From JBARRS01 sp049644345 (GTDB lineage: Bacteria; Actinomycetota; Thermoleophilia; Gaiellales; Gaiellaceae): a stretch of 16,178 nucleotides of DNA. Both the position numbers and the translations under genes were made by a program. The notes under the pieces are model-generated. The model was not told the DNA's origin. It did not search any database and saw only the letters and a program-made list of their open reading frames with translations. The stretch lies in contig JBARRS010000008.1 of assembly GCA_049644345.1 (NCBI GenBank), positions 1 to 16,178 of the forward strand, written 5' to 3'. Shown in pieces: positions 1 to 7,858 of the stretch. Every line of letters starts with the position of its first letter. The stretch's first letter is position 1.

Positions 1-2
1 CG

Positions 3-1427
3 GTTGTCCTGCACGAGCCGACGGTGCTCGTCCCACTTGCGTTCGCGCTCGTGTACGAGGCCTCACTCGCGCTGTTCGCATCCGCTTGGGCCGCGATCGC
101 GGCGGTACTCGCGCAGGCGGCGCTCACCGGCCTTGCACCCGACGGCGGTGGTGCCTATCCGATCCTCGCGCACCCGGCGACGGCCTCGCGCCAGCTGCAC
201 GTTCCCGCTGTCCTCGCACTCTTCTTCGCCTTCGCCCGCGACCGTTCCCGCGCCGTGCTGGCAACGTTGGCTGTCGCGGCCGGCGGGCTCGCCCTCGTGC
301 ATCCCAGCTACGCCGTGTTCCTGGTCGTGCCGCTCGTGGGCTATCTCGGCGCACGCGCGCTCCTGGAGCGGGAAGACCTGCTCCGCGGTGCCGCCGGGCT
401 CGCCGCAGTCGGCCTGCCGACGGTCGGCGTCCTGCTCTGGCTGCGGCCTATCGTCCACGAGACCCTCTCGCACGATCCCTCGCGCGTGGAGCGACGTCGC
501 GCGCTCGCGCATTACGCGTCGCAGCTGGACGTCTCGTCGCAGCACCGCTACCACCTGGCCCCGGAGGTATTCGCGCGCGGAGGCTCCGTCGCGGTTGCCG
601 CGCTCGTCGCCGTCCCGCTCGCGGCGCTCGCGCCGCGCCGACGCTGGGCCTCGTTCGCCCTCGGCGGCTCGCTCGCGGTCTTCCTGCTCACGCTTGTGCC
701 CTTCGTCTTCCCGCACGTCGCGGACGCCGTCTCGCTCTCGCAGGCCCGCCGCCTCGCCGGCTTCGTTCCGTTCGCTTTCGTTTTCGCAGGCGGCGCGCTC
801 GTGCTCTCGCGCCTGCTCGGCCTCGGAGCCGCGGCGGTTGGTCTCGGCGTCGGTATCGCCCTCCAGCTCCTTTACCCCGGCGACTTCGGTTACTTCCTCC
901 ATCACGGCGGTCCGGCCCTCGCGACGTGGATCGCCGCCGTCGGCGGCGCGGCCGCGCTCGCAGTCGGCGCGCTCCTGCGCCGACGCCCCGAGCTCGAGCG
1001 CGCCGGCCCCGTCGTCGCCGTCACGGCGGCCCTGTTCGTATTGCCCGTAGCCGTGCACGGCTTCTCCAACTGGAGTCGCCGCAACCCTGACCACCCTCAG
1101 CTGACATCCGGGCTGATCCGCGCGTTGCGCGAGCAGGTCCCGAAGCGAGCCGTCGTCTTCTCCGACCCCGAGACGAGCTATCAGGCCGCCGCCTACGCGC
1201 CCGTCTACATCGCGGACGCGCCGCCGGTGCATGTCGCGGACACACGCGCGAACCGCCCACGCGAGCGCGTGCGCAACGCCTATCGTTTCTTCAACGGGAT
1301 CGCGGGGCTTGAAGTGCCGCTCCGGTACGGCGCCACCTTCGTCCTCCTCGATCGGAAGAGCTCGCACATCACCCTTCCGCTCCCGAGCGTCTATTCGGAC
1401 AGCCGCTACACGCTCTACCGGCTCTAG
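3..1427 (+). CDS. Polytopic membrane protein, GT-C-like, 5' truncated
   Basis: The reading frame is open from the first bases of the window (in frame from base 3), so the true start lies upstream; the GTG at 24 is probably internal. About 474 residues are visible. Most of the protein is a run of hydrophobic helices rich in Ala, Leu, Val and Gly, separated by short Arg-rich loops, and it ends in a soluble tail from about base 1060 (after a GFSNWSRRNP stretch) to the stop. This layout, many membrane helices followed by a C-terminal extracytoplasmic domain, is common in GT-C-fold glycosyltransferases and in uncharacterised membrane proteins of polysaccharide loci. The neighbouring sugar-assembly genes support a role in the same pathway. 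No catalytic residues can be assigned because the N-terminal first loop, where GT-C enzymes keep theirs, is missing. It could instead be a non-enzymatic membrane protein. The call as a membrane protein is firm; the GT-C assignment is inference. Confidence 0.7.
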   Translation, partial: VVLHEPTVLVPLAFALVYEASLALFASAWAAIAAVLAQAALTGLAPDGGGAYPILAHPATASRQLHVPAVLALFFAFARDRSRAVLATLAVAAGGLALVHPSYAVFLVVPLVGYLGARALLEREDLLRGAAGLAAVGLPTVGVLLWLRPIVHETLSHDPSRVERRRALAHYASQLDVSSQHRYHLAPEVFARGGSVAVAALVAVPLAALAPRRRWASFALGGSLAVFLLTLVPFVFPHVADAVSLSQARRLAGFVPFAFVFAGGALVLSRLLGLGAAAVGLGVGIALQLLYPGDFGYFLHHGGPALATWIAAVGGAAALAVGALLRRRPELERAGPVVAVTAALFVLPVAVHGFSNWSRRNPDHPQLTSGLIRALREQVPKRAVVFSDPETSYQAAAYAPVYIADAPPVHVADTRANRPRERVRNAYRFFNGIAGLEVPLRYGATFVLLDRKSSHITLPLPSVYSDSRYTLYRL

Positions 1428-1471
1428 GCCCCGGAGGTCGGCTGGTTTAGGGTCCGCGGGCGCCGTCCTTG

Positions 1472-1478
1472 GGAAGGG
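1472..1478 (+). promoter_or_regulatory. Ribosome binding site deciding the cupin start
   Basis: A purine-rich GGAAGGG lies seven bases before the ATG at 1486. It marks that ATG as the cupin start, although the frame stays open far upstream inside the preceding gene. Confidence 0.6.
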
Positions 1479-1485
1479 TGAGTCG

Positions 1486-1884
1486 ATGCTCCCTGTGTTT
1501 CGGATCGACGACGGACAAGCGGGCCCACCACCGGAGCCCCAGAACTTCGTCGGCACCGTGCGGATGCAGAACCTCGCTTCAGCGGGCGGGGCATCCGGGA
1601 TTGAGGTTCTCGCGGTCTTCTTCGACGCGGGTGCGCGCACTCGACCGCATATCCACTCGACCGATCAGATCCTCTACTTCGTCCGGGGCGGTGGCTTCGT
1701 CGCCTTCCCGGGCGTGGACGAGCAGCCGATCGAAGAAGGGGGCATCGTCGTGATCCCCGCGGGACGTCTGCACATGCACGGAGCGCGGGAGACAGGCCCG
1801 CTGTGCCACATGGCGCTCCGGGCGGCGGGGCCGACAGACTGGAATCCAGAGCTCCCCGAGGAGTGGAGTCGCTGGGTCGTGTGA
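1486..1884 (+). CDS. Small single-domain cupin protein
   Basis: A 132-residue protein, the usual size of a one-barrel cupin. Motif 1 is visible as a Gly-started segment with H55-x-H57, followed by Q61 where most metal cupins have Glu, then YFVRGGG. Motif 2 is GGIVVIPAGRLHMH, with the PxG turn at P91-G93 and H96 as the third histidine. Three metal-binding histidines are therefore present, with the fourth ligand changed to Gln. Cupins of this kind bind small molecules or act as isomerases or dioxygenases; the substrate cannot be read from the sequence. The ATG at 1486 has a good ribosome binding site and gives a complete barrel. The gene sits 58 bases after the membrane protein and is separated from the following glycosyltransferase by a gap of at least 72 bases, so it may not share the polysaccharide function. 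No signal peptide is visible, so it is probably cytoplasmic. Confidence 0.85.
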   Translation: MLPVFRIDDGQAGPPPEPQNFVGTVRMQNLASAGGASGIEVLAVFFDAGARTRPHIHSTDQILYFVRGGGFVAFPGVDEQPIEEGGIVVIPAGRLHMHGARETGPLCHMALRAAGPTDWNPELPEEWSRWVV

Positions 1885-1956
1885 GCCTCTGAGCGGCTGA
1901 TACAGAACGCCTTCCCGCCTCTAAAGCCCCTGTAGCGCGCCGCCGATGCCTTCTGT

Positions 1957-3111
1957 GTGGCGGTCACGACACGGACCGAGCACAGGTCGATCAGGCGGCC
2001 CGCTGCGCCGCGCACGCGTGTGCCGGCGCGCCGTCTGCCACGCCTCAAGGTCGCCGTCTTCACCACCTCGTACCCGAAGTTCGACGGCGACTTCTCGGGC
2101 GGCTTCGTGGCGGGCACCGTTGCGCATCTGCGCGAGCGTGGCCTTCACGTCGAAGTCGTCGCGCCGGGCGGCTACAACGACTTCGGCCTGACCGCCAACA
2201 ACGGCGCCGGGCTCGTCGGGAATCTCAAGCGCAAGCCCTGGGTTGCGCCGCTTGTCTTTCTCTCGATGGTTCGTGCCCTGAGGCGGGCGGCGAAGGGTTG
2301 CGACCTCGTGCACGCGAACTGGCTCGCCGGCGCCGTCGTCGCTGCGTTCTCCGGCAAGCCGTTCGTCGTCACTCTGCACGGGTCGCCGACCGCGGGCCGC
2401 TTCGAGGACCTCGCCCTTGCGCGCCGCGCACCGTGGCTCGTCCGGCTCGTGCTTGGTCGCGCCCGCGCCGTCATCTGCTGCTCGGAGAAGCTCGAGCGAG
2501 CGATGCGCGAGTGCGGCCTCGAGAACGTGCACGCGATCGCGTACGGCAAGGAGATCCCGGCCGAGATCCCGGCCGAGGTCGAGCCGCCGCACGTCCTCTA
2601 CGTCGGACGGCTCTCGGTCGAGAAGGGAATCGACGTGATCGGCGAGGCTACGAAGGGCCTCGACCTCGTCGTCGCCGGCGACGGGCCGCTCCGGGATCTT
2701 CTGCCCCAGGCACAAGGCTTCTTGCCGCCGGAAGACATCAGCCGCCTGTACTCCCGCGCCGCCGTCGTCGTGCTCGCGTCCCGCGCGGAGGGTCTTCCCA
2801 ACGTCCTGCTCGAGGCGATGGCGCACGGGCGCGCCGTCGTGACGACGCCCGTCGGCGGAATTCCGACGGTCGTCGAGGACGGAGAGACGGGCCTGCTCGT
2901 CCCGACAGACGATCCCGCCGCCCTGCGCGAGGCGCTCGATCGCCTGCTGGCCGACCCGGCGCTGCGTCGGCGTTTGGGCCAGGCGGCCCGCGCGCGGATC
3001 GTCGAGTTCTGCTCCTGGGATCGCGTCACCGACGCGACGCTCGCCGTCTACGCAGCCGCGCTGGACCGGCCGAAGCCGATCAAGCCCTCGCCGGTCTCCA
3101 CGCCCGCCTAG
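1957..3111 (+). CDS. GT4 family glycosyltransferase (GT-B fold)
   Basis: The protein adds a sugar from a nucleotide-sugar donor to a lipid-linked acceptor on the cytoplasmic side. The N-terminal Rossmann half opens with LKVAVFTTSYPKFDGDF, near residue 31. The C-terminal half carries GRLSVEKG (217-224), whose Lys contacts the donor phosphate, and the retaining GT4 signature E278-x7-E286 in EGLPNVLLE, followed by AMAHGRAVV and GETGLLVP. If the GTG at 1957 is used, the protein is 384 residues with an Arg-rich 30-residue extension. A GTG at 2020 would start it closer to the conserved beta strand and may be the real start. The 72 bases between the cupin stop and 1957 show no clear promoter or terminator. 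It is a paralogue of the GT4 encoded at 5707-6717: both have TTSYP near the start and GNL(K/R)R(K/R)P near residue 80-90 of the conserved part. Family is firm; donor and linkage are unknown. Confidence 0.92.
   Translation: MAVTTRTEHRSIRRPAAPRTRVPARRLPRLKVAVFTTSYPKFDGDFSGGFVAGTVAHLRERGLHVEVVAPGGYNDFGLTANNGAGLVGNLKRKPWVAPLVFLSMVRALRRAAKGCDLVHANWLAGAVVAAFSGKPFVVTLHGSPTAGRFEDLALARRAPWLVRLVLGRARAVICCSEKLERAMRECGLENVHAIAYGKEIPAEIPAEVEPPHVLYVGRLSVEKGIDVIGEATKGLDLVVAGDGPLRDLLPQAQGFLPPEDISRLYSRAAVVVLASRAEGLPNVLLEAMAHGRAVVTTPVGGIPTVVEDGETGLLVPTDDPAALREALDRLLADPALRRRLGQAARARIVEFCSWDRVTDATLAVYAAALDRPKPIKPSPVSTPA
2551..2574 (+). repeat. Perfect 12-base tandem duplication inside the GT4 gene
   Basis: Two back-to-back copies of GAGATCCCGGCC are followed by a further GAG. 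They encode EIPA twice in the linker before the C-terminal Rossmann domain. The repeat keeps frame, and the paralogue at 5707 has a linker of matching length, so it looks neutral. Confidence 0.8.
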
Positions 3112-3143
3112 TCGCTCCAGCCTCCAAGTACCATCGCGGGCTG

Positions 3144-4388
3144 GTGAAAGTGCTGCTCGTGACCATGTACTTCCCGCCTGCGGGCGGGGGCGGCGTGCAG
3201 CGCCCGTTGAAATTCGCGACGCATCTGCCGGCGCTCGGGATCGAGACACACGTGCTCGCCCCGGACGATCCGAAATGGGTGCACCGTGACGACGAGGTTC
3301 GGCCGCCCACGCAGGCTTGGGTGCACCGGGCGCGCTTCCTCGGCCCCCGTGGCCGCGTCCCCGCGGAGGAGCGGCAAGGACTCGACGGTGTCGACCGGGC
3401 GGTGTACGAGGCGAAGCTCCTCTTCCGGCGCGCCCTCGTCCCCGACGAGAACGTCACGTGGAACCTGACCGCGATCCCTGCAGCGCTACGGATCGTCCGC
3501 GAGGAAGGAATCGACGCGGTGCTGACCACGTCGCCGCCGAACTCGGTCCACCTGATCGGGGCGGCGGTGAAGCAGCGGACGGGGATCCCGTGGATCGCCG
3601 ACCTGCGCGACCCGCTGATCGCCGACGCCGACCGGCCGGTCGAGCGGCTCGCCGCGCGGGCGAAGGAGCGCACCCAGACGCTGATCGCCCGGCTCGTCGC
3701 GCACCGCGCCGACGCGGTGGTCGCCGCGTGGGACGGGATTCTCGGCGAGCTCCGTGAGTACGAGCCGAAGGGACGGCTCGCGGTGATCCGGAACGGCTGC
3801 GACTTCGAGGATTTCGAAGGGCTCGACTACCGCTCCGGCGACCGCTTCCGGATCACCCACGCCGGCAGCTTCTTCGGAAAGCGCGACCCGCGGCCGTTCC
3901 TGACCGCGCTGCAGGAGAGCGACCGCGACGTCGTCGTGCGCTTCGTCGGCGACTTCCGGCAGGCCGACCGCGACTGGGTAGAGGCGCAGGGGCTCGGCGC
4001 GCGGGTCGAGCTGCTCGGCTATGGCTCTCGGCACCGCTCGCTCGAGCTTCAGCGGGACTCGGAGGCGCTGCTGCTCCTGCTGCCGGAGGCGGGTGACCGG
4101 GGCGCGCCCGTCTTGCCCGGGAAGATCTTCGAGTACCTCGCCGCAGAGCGGCCGATCCTCGCGGCGATCCCGTCCGAGGGCGCGACGGCGAACCTGATTC
4201 GCGAGCTCGGCGCGGGGATCGTGGTCGCGCCCGACGACGTCGACGGGATGCGACGGGCCCTCGACGGTCTCGTCGCACGCTGGCGCGCCGGCCAGCTGAA
4301 CGGAAACGTACTGACGCCGTCGCAGCGCGACCGCCTCTCGCGCCGAAAGCGCGCCGAGGAGCTCGCCGAGCTCCTGCTGTCGCTCTGA
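3144..4388 (+). CDS. GT4-type glycosyltransferase, PGKIFEYLA class
   Basis: A 414-residue GT-B glycosyltransferase. The N terminus, KVLLVTMYFPPAGGGGVQRP, is the glycine-rich acceptor-side loop typical of this group. WIADLRDP follows at residues 150-157. In the C-terminal half PGKIFEYLAAERPILA (from P325) replaces the classical E-x7-E, with Lys327 and Glu330 in the donor-binding position; this variant is common in polysaccharide and cell-wall GT4 enzymes. The GTG at 3144 is chosen because it falls directly before the first beta strand; the frame stays open far upstream, but that is a shadow of the preceding gene. No strong ribosome binding site precedes it, so it may be translated by readthrough of ribosomes from the gene that ends 32 bases earlier. 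Its stop shares one base with the next start (TGATG). Likely cytoplasmic, acting on a lipid-linked intermediate; sugar specificity unknown. Confidence 0.9.
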   Translation: MKVLLVTMYFPPAGGGGVQRPLKFATHLPALGIETHVLAPDDPKWVHRDDEVRPPTQAWVHRARFLGPRGRVPAEERQGLDGVDRAVYEAKLLFRRALVPDENVTWNLTAIPAALRIVREEGIDAVLTTSPPNSVHLIGAAVKQRTGIPWIADLRDPLIADADRPVERLAARAKERTQTLIARLVAHRADAVVAAWDGILGELREYEPKGRLAVIRNGCDFEDFEGLDYRSGDRFRITHAGSFFGKRDPRPFLTALQESDRDVVVRFVGDFRQADRDWVEAQGLGARVELLGYGSRHRSLELQRDSEALLLLLPEAGDRGAPVLPGKIFEYLAAERPILAAIPSEGATANLIRELGAGIVVAPDDVDGMRRALDGLVARWRAGQLNGNVLTPSQRDRLSRRKRAEELAELLLSL

Positions 4389-5710
4389 TGCCGCGCAGCC
4401 GCCCCGCCGACTTCCTCTTCTTCGCGGCCCTCTTCTGCGTCACGTTCGAGCAGGTGCACTGGCGCGCCGCGGGAACCGTCGAGATCTCGGACATCCTCGC
4501 GATCCTGTTCCTGCTCGCGTTCGCAGCCGAGTGGTTCGGGCGAGGGAGTCGCACGCTCCCCCGTACGGCCGCGGTCGTGCTCGCGTTTCTCGCCGCGTTC
4601 CTGCTCGTCTACCTGATCGGCTTCTACAACCTCGAGACGAAGCAGGCGTTCGACCAGTTCGGGAAGGGGATGGTGAAGTTCCTGATCCACTTCCTCTTCC
4701 TCATTTGCGGGATCGCCTACGTGGCAGGTCGATCCGAGCGTTTCTACTGGCGCTCGCTCGCCTGGTTCATCGCCGGGATCGCCGCGAATGCCGCCTACGG
4801 CGTCCTTCAGCTCGGCGCCGCGCTTTCCGGCCGCAACCTCGACACGCTGTTCCTCAGGCCGCTGACGGGGGGCGCCAGCCAGATCAACGTCTACGGAGCG
4901 GTCAACGGGAGCAACGTCTACCGGCCGAACGCGCTCACAGGCGACCCGAACCATCTCGCGATCTTCTTGATTCTGCCGCTGCTAGTGCTGACCCCGATCT
5001 ACCTGCGTCTCGAGCCCCGGCACCGGCTGCGCCTGCCGCTCGCGTTCCTGCTTGCCTTCCTGCTGGGCGTCGAGCTGGCCACCCTCTCGCGCAGCGGCGT
5101 GCTCGGGCTCGCCGCCGGGCTGGTCGTCCTGCTGCTGCCGTACCGGCGGCGGTTCACGACCGCCGCGGCTGCGCTTCCGCTCCTGATCGTCGCGATCCCG
5201 ATCGCGTACGCCCTCTACACGCGGCGTCACTTCTTCGGAGCAGTCCTGCGCTCGCGGCTCGAGACGAGCGGTCGTTCGGAGTCAGCGCACCTCGGCGTCT
5301 ACGGCTTCGTCCCGCACGTGATCCACTCGCACCCGCTGTTCGGGCTCGGGCTCAACAACTTCTCCGTCTACTACCAGTTCGTGACCGGAAAGACGAACTG
5401 GGGACCCCATTCCTTCTATGTCGCGCTGATCGTCGAGAGCGGAATCGTCGGCACCGCCGTGTTCGCGCTCTTCCTCTGGTACCTGTTCCGCCGGCTCGGC
5501 GCGGCGCGGAAGATCGGGCGCGCGCTCGCCGTGGCGCGCGACCCCGCGGCTGCGCGCGTGCGGCCGCTTGCGTGGGGGCTGACGGCGGCGCTCGTCGGGA
5601 CGATGGCCTCGAACACCTTCTACCTGACGATGTCCTTCTACTACTTCTACGTCTTCGCGCTCCTCGTGCTCTCGGCGCCGATCGTGTTCGGCCGGCGCGT
5701 CACTGCGTGA
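4388..5710 (+). CDS. O-antigen ligase / Wzy-type polysaccharide polymerase
   Basis: A 440-residue integral membrane protein with about ten to twelve hydrophobic helices. The features match the O-antigen ligase/polymerase (Wzy_C) family: RPNALTGDPNHLA in the central region, LSRSG (233-237) at the start of the long extracytoplasmic segment, HSHPLFGLGLNNF (313-325) and PHSFYVALIVESGIVG (from P340), the last being a hallmark of these proteins. Members join lipid-linked sugar units outside the cytoplasmic membrane, either polymerising repeat units or ligating glycan to an acceptor. Because a Wzz-type protein lies downstream (11298-12191), polymerase is the likelier role than ligase, but the sequence alone does not decide it. 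The ATG at 4388 overlaps the preceding stop by one base, and the stop overlaps the next GTG by four, so it is translationally coupled on both sides. Confidence 0.88.
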   Translation: MPRSRPADFLFFAALFCVTFEQVHWRAAGTVEISDILAILFLLAFAAEWFGRGSRTLPRTAAVVLAFLAAFLLVYLIGFYNLETKQAFDQFGKGMVKFLIHFLFLICGIAYVAGRSERFYWRSLAWFIAGIAANAAYGVLQLGAALSGRNLDTLFLRPLTGGASQINVYGAVNGSNVYRPNALTGDPNHLAIFLILPLLVLTPIYLRLEPRHRLRLPLAFLLAFLLGVELATLSRSGVLGLAAGLVVLLLPYRRRFTTAAAALPLLIVAIPIAYALYTRRHFFGAVLRSRLETSGRSESAHLGVYGFVPHVIHSHPLFGLGLNNFSVYYQFVTGKTNWGPHSFYVALIVESGIVGTAVFALFLWYLFRRLGAARKIGRALAVARDPAAARVRPLAWGLTAALVGTMASNTFYLTMSFYYFYVFALLVLSAPIVFGRRVTA

Positions 5711-6717
5711 AGCTCGTCGTCCTCACCACGTCCTATCCACGCTACGAGGGAGACCCGGCCGGGAACTTCATCCACGAGGGGGTCGAGCACCTTCGCCGGC
5801 GCGGAATCGAGGTCGAGGTCGTCGGCCCGGGCTCGTTTCGGCACTACGGGATCGCGTACGGAGACGGGGTCGTCGGCAACCTCAGACGGCGGCCTGCGCG
5901 CGCGCTGCTCCTGCCGCCGATGCTCTGGAGCTTTGCCCGGGCGGCCCGGCGTGCAGCGCGCGACGCCGACCTCGTGCAGGCGCACTGGCTCGGCGCGGGC
6001 GCGGTGGCGATGGCGTGTGGGCGGCCGTTCGTCGTACGGGTCGAGGGGACGGATGTCGAGCTGGCGCGGAGGGCGCCCCTCCTCGCCAGGCCGGTGCTGC
6101 GGGCGGCGCGACTCGTTCTCAGCGTCTCGACGGCGCTCGCGGAGGCCGCCCGGGCGCTCGGAGCGCGGGAGGTGCGCGTGGTCGGCAACGGCGTCGAGCT
6201 GCCGCCGTTCACGCGAGACCCCGTGGAGCCGCCGGAGATCCTGTTCGTGGGCCGGCTCTCGCGAGAGAAGGGGATCCTCGAGCTGCTGGAGGCGGCCGAA
6301 GGGTTGCCGCTGACGGTCGTCGGTGACGGGCCGCTCCGCGATCGGGTTCCGCAGGCTGTCGGCATCGTGCCCCACGGCGAGCTCGGGTCGTACTACGAAC
6401 GCGCCGCCGTCGTCGCCATGCCGTCGCGGCGCGAGGGCTTCGGCATCGTCTGTGCCGAGGCGATGGCCCACGCTCGGCCGGTGGTGGCGAGCGCGGTCGG
6501 CGGCCTGACCGACCTCGTCGTCGACGGCGAGACGGGCTTGCTCGTCCCGCCGGGCGACATCGGAGCGCTGCGCGCCGCACTCGAGCGTATGCTCGCCGAC
6601 GCGAACCTTCGCCGTCAGCTGGGGCAGACTGCGCGCGAGCGGGTCGGCGAGCGCTTCTCGTGGGACGTCGTCACCGGCGCGACGATCGCGGCCTACGAGG
6701 AGGCACTCCGCCTCTAA
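5707..6717 (+). CDS. GT4 family glycosyltransferase, paralogue of the 1957 gene
   Basis: A 336-residue GT-B enzyme starting VKLVVLTTSYPRYEGDPAG. It shows GRLSREKG for donor phosphate contact, GDGPLRDR, and the retaining signature EGFGIVCAE (E-x7-E) followed by AMAHARPVV and GETGLLVPPGD. It aligns along its whole length with the GT4 at 1957-3111, including the GNL-basic-Pro motif and the FSWD/CSWD-RVT ending, so the two arose by duplication. They differ at the loop where one has HGSPT and this one EGTDV, which could change acceptor or donor choice. The GTG at 5707 overlaps the polymerase stop in a GTGA arrangement. It has no N-terminal extension, unlike its paralogue, which supports a later start for that gene. 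Cytoplasmic; transfers one sugar in repeat-unit assembly. Confidence 0.92.
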   Translation: MKLVVLTTSYPRYEGDPAGNFIHEGVEHLRRRGIEVEVVGPGSFRHYGIAYGDGVVGNLRRRPARALLLPPMLWSFARAARRAARDADLVQAHWLGAGAVAMACGRPFVVRVEGTDVELARRAPLLARPVLRAARLVLSVSTALAEAARALGAREVRVVGNGVELPPFTRDPVEPPEILFVGRLSREKGILELLEAAEGLPLTVVGDGPLRDRVPQAVGIVPHGELGSYYERAAVVAMPSRREGFGIVCAEAMAHARPVVASAVGGLTDLVVDGETGLLVPPGDIGALRAALERMLADANLRRQLGQTARERVGERFSWDVVTGATIAAYEEALRL

Positions 6718-6727
6718 GGTTTTCGCC

Positions 6728-7858
6728 ATGGTCGTCGTGGAGGTGCTCTTCTGGGCGAGTCTCGGCGGGCTTGTCTGGACCCATCTGGGCTACCCGGCGC
6801 TCGCCGCGGTCGTCGCGCGGATCCGGCCGCGGCGGGTCGCCAAGAGCGAGGTGGAGCCGACCGTGAGCGTGGTCGTCGCCGCCCACGACGAGGAGGCGGT
6901 GATCGAGCAGCGGCTCGAGAACCTGCTCGCGCTCGACTACCCGCCCGAGCGGCTGGAGGTCGTCGTCGCCTCCGACGCCTCGGGCGACCGGACCGACGAG
7001 CTCGTCGAGGCCGTTGCCGCACAGGAGCCGCGAGTGCGCCTCCTTCGCTGCCCGCGAGCCGGCAAGGTCGCAGCGCAGAACCTGGCCGCCCGCGAGACGA
7101 GCGGCGAAGTGCTCGCCTTCACGGATGCGAACGCGCGCTGGGAGCCGGACGTGCTGCGCAAGCTCGTTCGCAACTTCGCCGATCCCGACGTGGCGTACGT
7201 TTGCGGCCGGCTCCGCCTCGAGCGGGCGGGGGGGACAAACCGGGAAGGCGCGTACTGGCGCTTCGAGCTCTGGCTGCGCGAGAACGAATCGGCGCTCGGC
7301 TCGATCACGGGAGGCAACGGAGCCGTCTACGCGGTCCGGCGTGCGGACTACGTCGAGAACGAGCCACGCTTCGGACACGACCTCGGCTTTCCGTACCTGA
7401 TGGCCCAGCGCGGCCGGCGAGCCGTGTACGAGCCAGAGGCGGTGGCGTGGGAGAAACCCTCGCGAGACCTCGAAGACGAGTACCGGCGCAAGGTCCGGAT
7501 GCTCGCGCAGTGCTGGCTGCACGTGCTCACCGGCAGGATGCTGCGCGGGGGCGGGACGATGTACGTCGTCCAAGTCGTCTCGCACCGGCTGCTGCGGTAC
7601 GGGAGCGGGCTCCTGCATCTCCTTCTTCTGGCCACGAGCATCGCACTCGTCCGGCACGGCCTCGTCTACTCGGTCGCGCTCGGCGTGCAGGCCGCGTGGC
7701 TACTGCTCGCACTCGCCGGCCGGCTCCGGCTCCCGATCCCCGGCGCTGGGCTTGCCTACTACTACCTGCTCGTGACGTGGGCGACGATCGCGGGCCTCGT
7801 CCGGTATCTCCGGCTCGGCGTGCCGGTCGTCTGGGAGAAGGCGGAGGGAACGCGATGA
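6728..7858 (+). CDS. Membrane-anchored GT2 glycosyltransferase
   Basis: A 376-residue inverting GT-A enzyme. Residues about 3-29 form an N-terminal membrane helix, the catalytic domain follows, and two or three hydrophobic helices lie at about 295-363. PTVSVVVAAHDEE opens the nucleotide-binding fold. D83 in ASDASGD and FTDANA (D133-A-N135) take the UDP and metal positions. GHDLGF (H217-D218) sits where the catalytic acidic pair is expected. RRKVRMLAQCW (from R253) replaces the QxxRW of processive synthases. The layout resembles hyaluronan or poly-GlcNAc synthase-like enzymes, but the altered last motif fits the group that adds single sugars as well as it fits a synthase. The ATG at 6728 has AAGG at 6716-6719, eight bases upstream, overlapping the previous stop. 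Its own stop overlaps the next ATG by four bases (ATGA). Confidence 0.9.
   Translation: MVVVEVLFWASLGGLVWTHLGYPALAAVVARIRPRRVAKSEVEPTVSVVVAAHDEEAVIEQRLENLLALDYPPERLEVVVASDASGDRTDELVEAVAAQEPRVRLLRCPRAGKVAAQNLAARETSGEVLAFTDANARWEPDVLRKLVRNFADPDVAYVCGRLRLERAGGTNREGAYWRFELWLRENESALGSITGGNGAVYAVRRADYVENEPRFGHDLGFPYLMAQRGRRAVYEPEAVAWEKPSRDLEDEYRRKVRMLAQCWLHVLTGRMLRGGGTMYVVQVVSHRLLRYGSGLLHLLLLATSIALVRHGLVYSVALGVQAAWLLLALAGRLRLPIPGAGLAYYYLLVTWATIAGLVRYLRLGVPVVWEKAEGTR
7843..7848 (+). promoter_or_regulatory. Strong ribosome binding site for the 32-residue ORF
   Basis: GGAGGG lies six bases before the ATG at 7855, inside the end of the upstream glycosyltransferase gene. It is among the clearest Shine-Dalgarno matches in the window, and it supports translation of the short ORF. 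Confidence 0.6.

Noticed and set aside
63..1640. A 525-codon open frame on the - strand
   Set aside because: It is antisense to the membrane protein and the cupin. Its product is a low-complexity Arg/Glu/Gly-rich string with no domain, the usual shadow of a high-GC coding strand.
1884..1898. Short hairpin AGCC/GGCT after the cupin stop
   Set aside because: A four-base stem with no following T-run does not support a terminator.
2298..3143. Long in-frame extension upstream of the second GT4
   Set aside because: It lies inside the first GT4 gene and encodes Arg-rich low complexity. The conserved first beta strand begins at the GTG at 3144.
1921..3249. A 442-codon open frame on the - strand
   Set aside because: It is antisense to a complete GT4 gene with intact catalytic motifs. 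The product is Arg/Asp/Glu-rich and resembles no protein fold.
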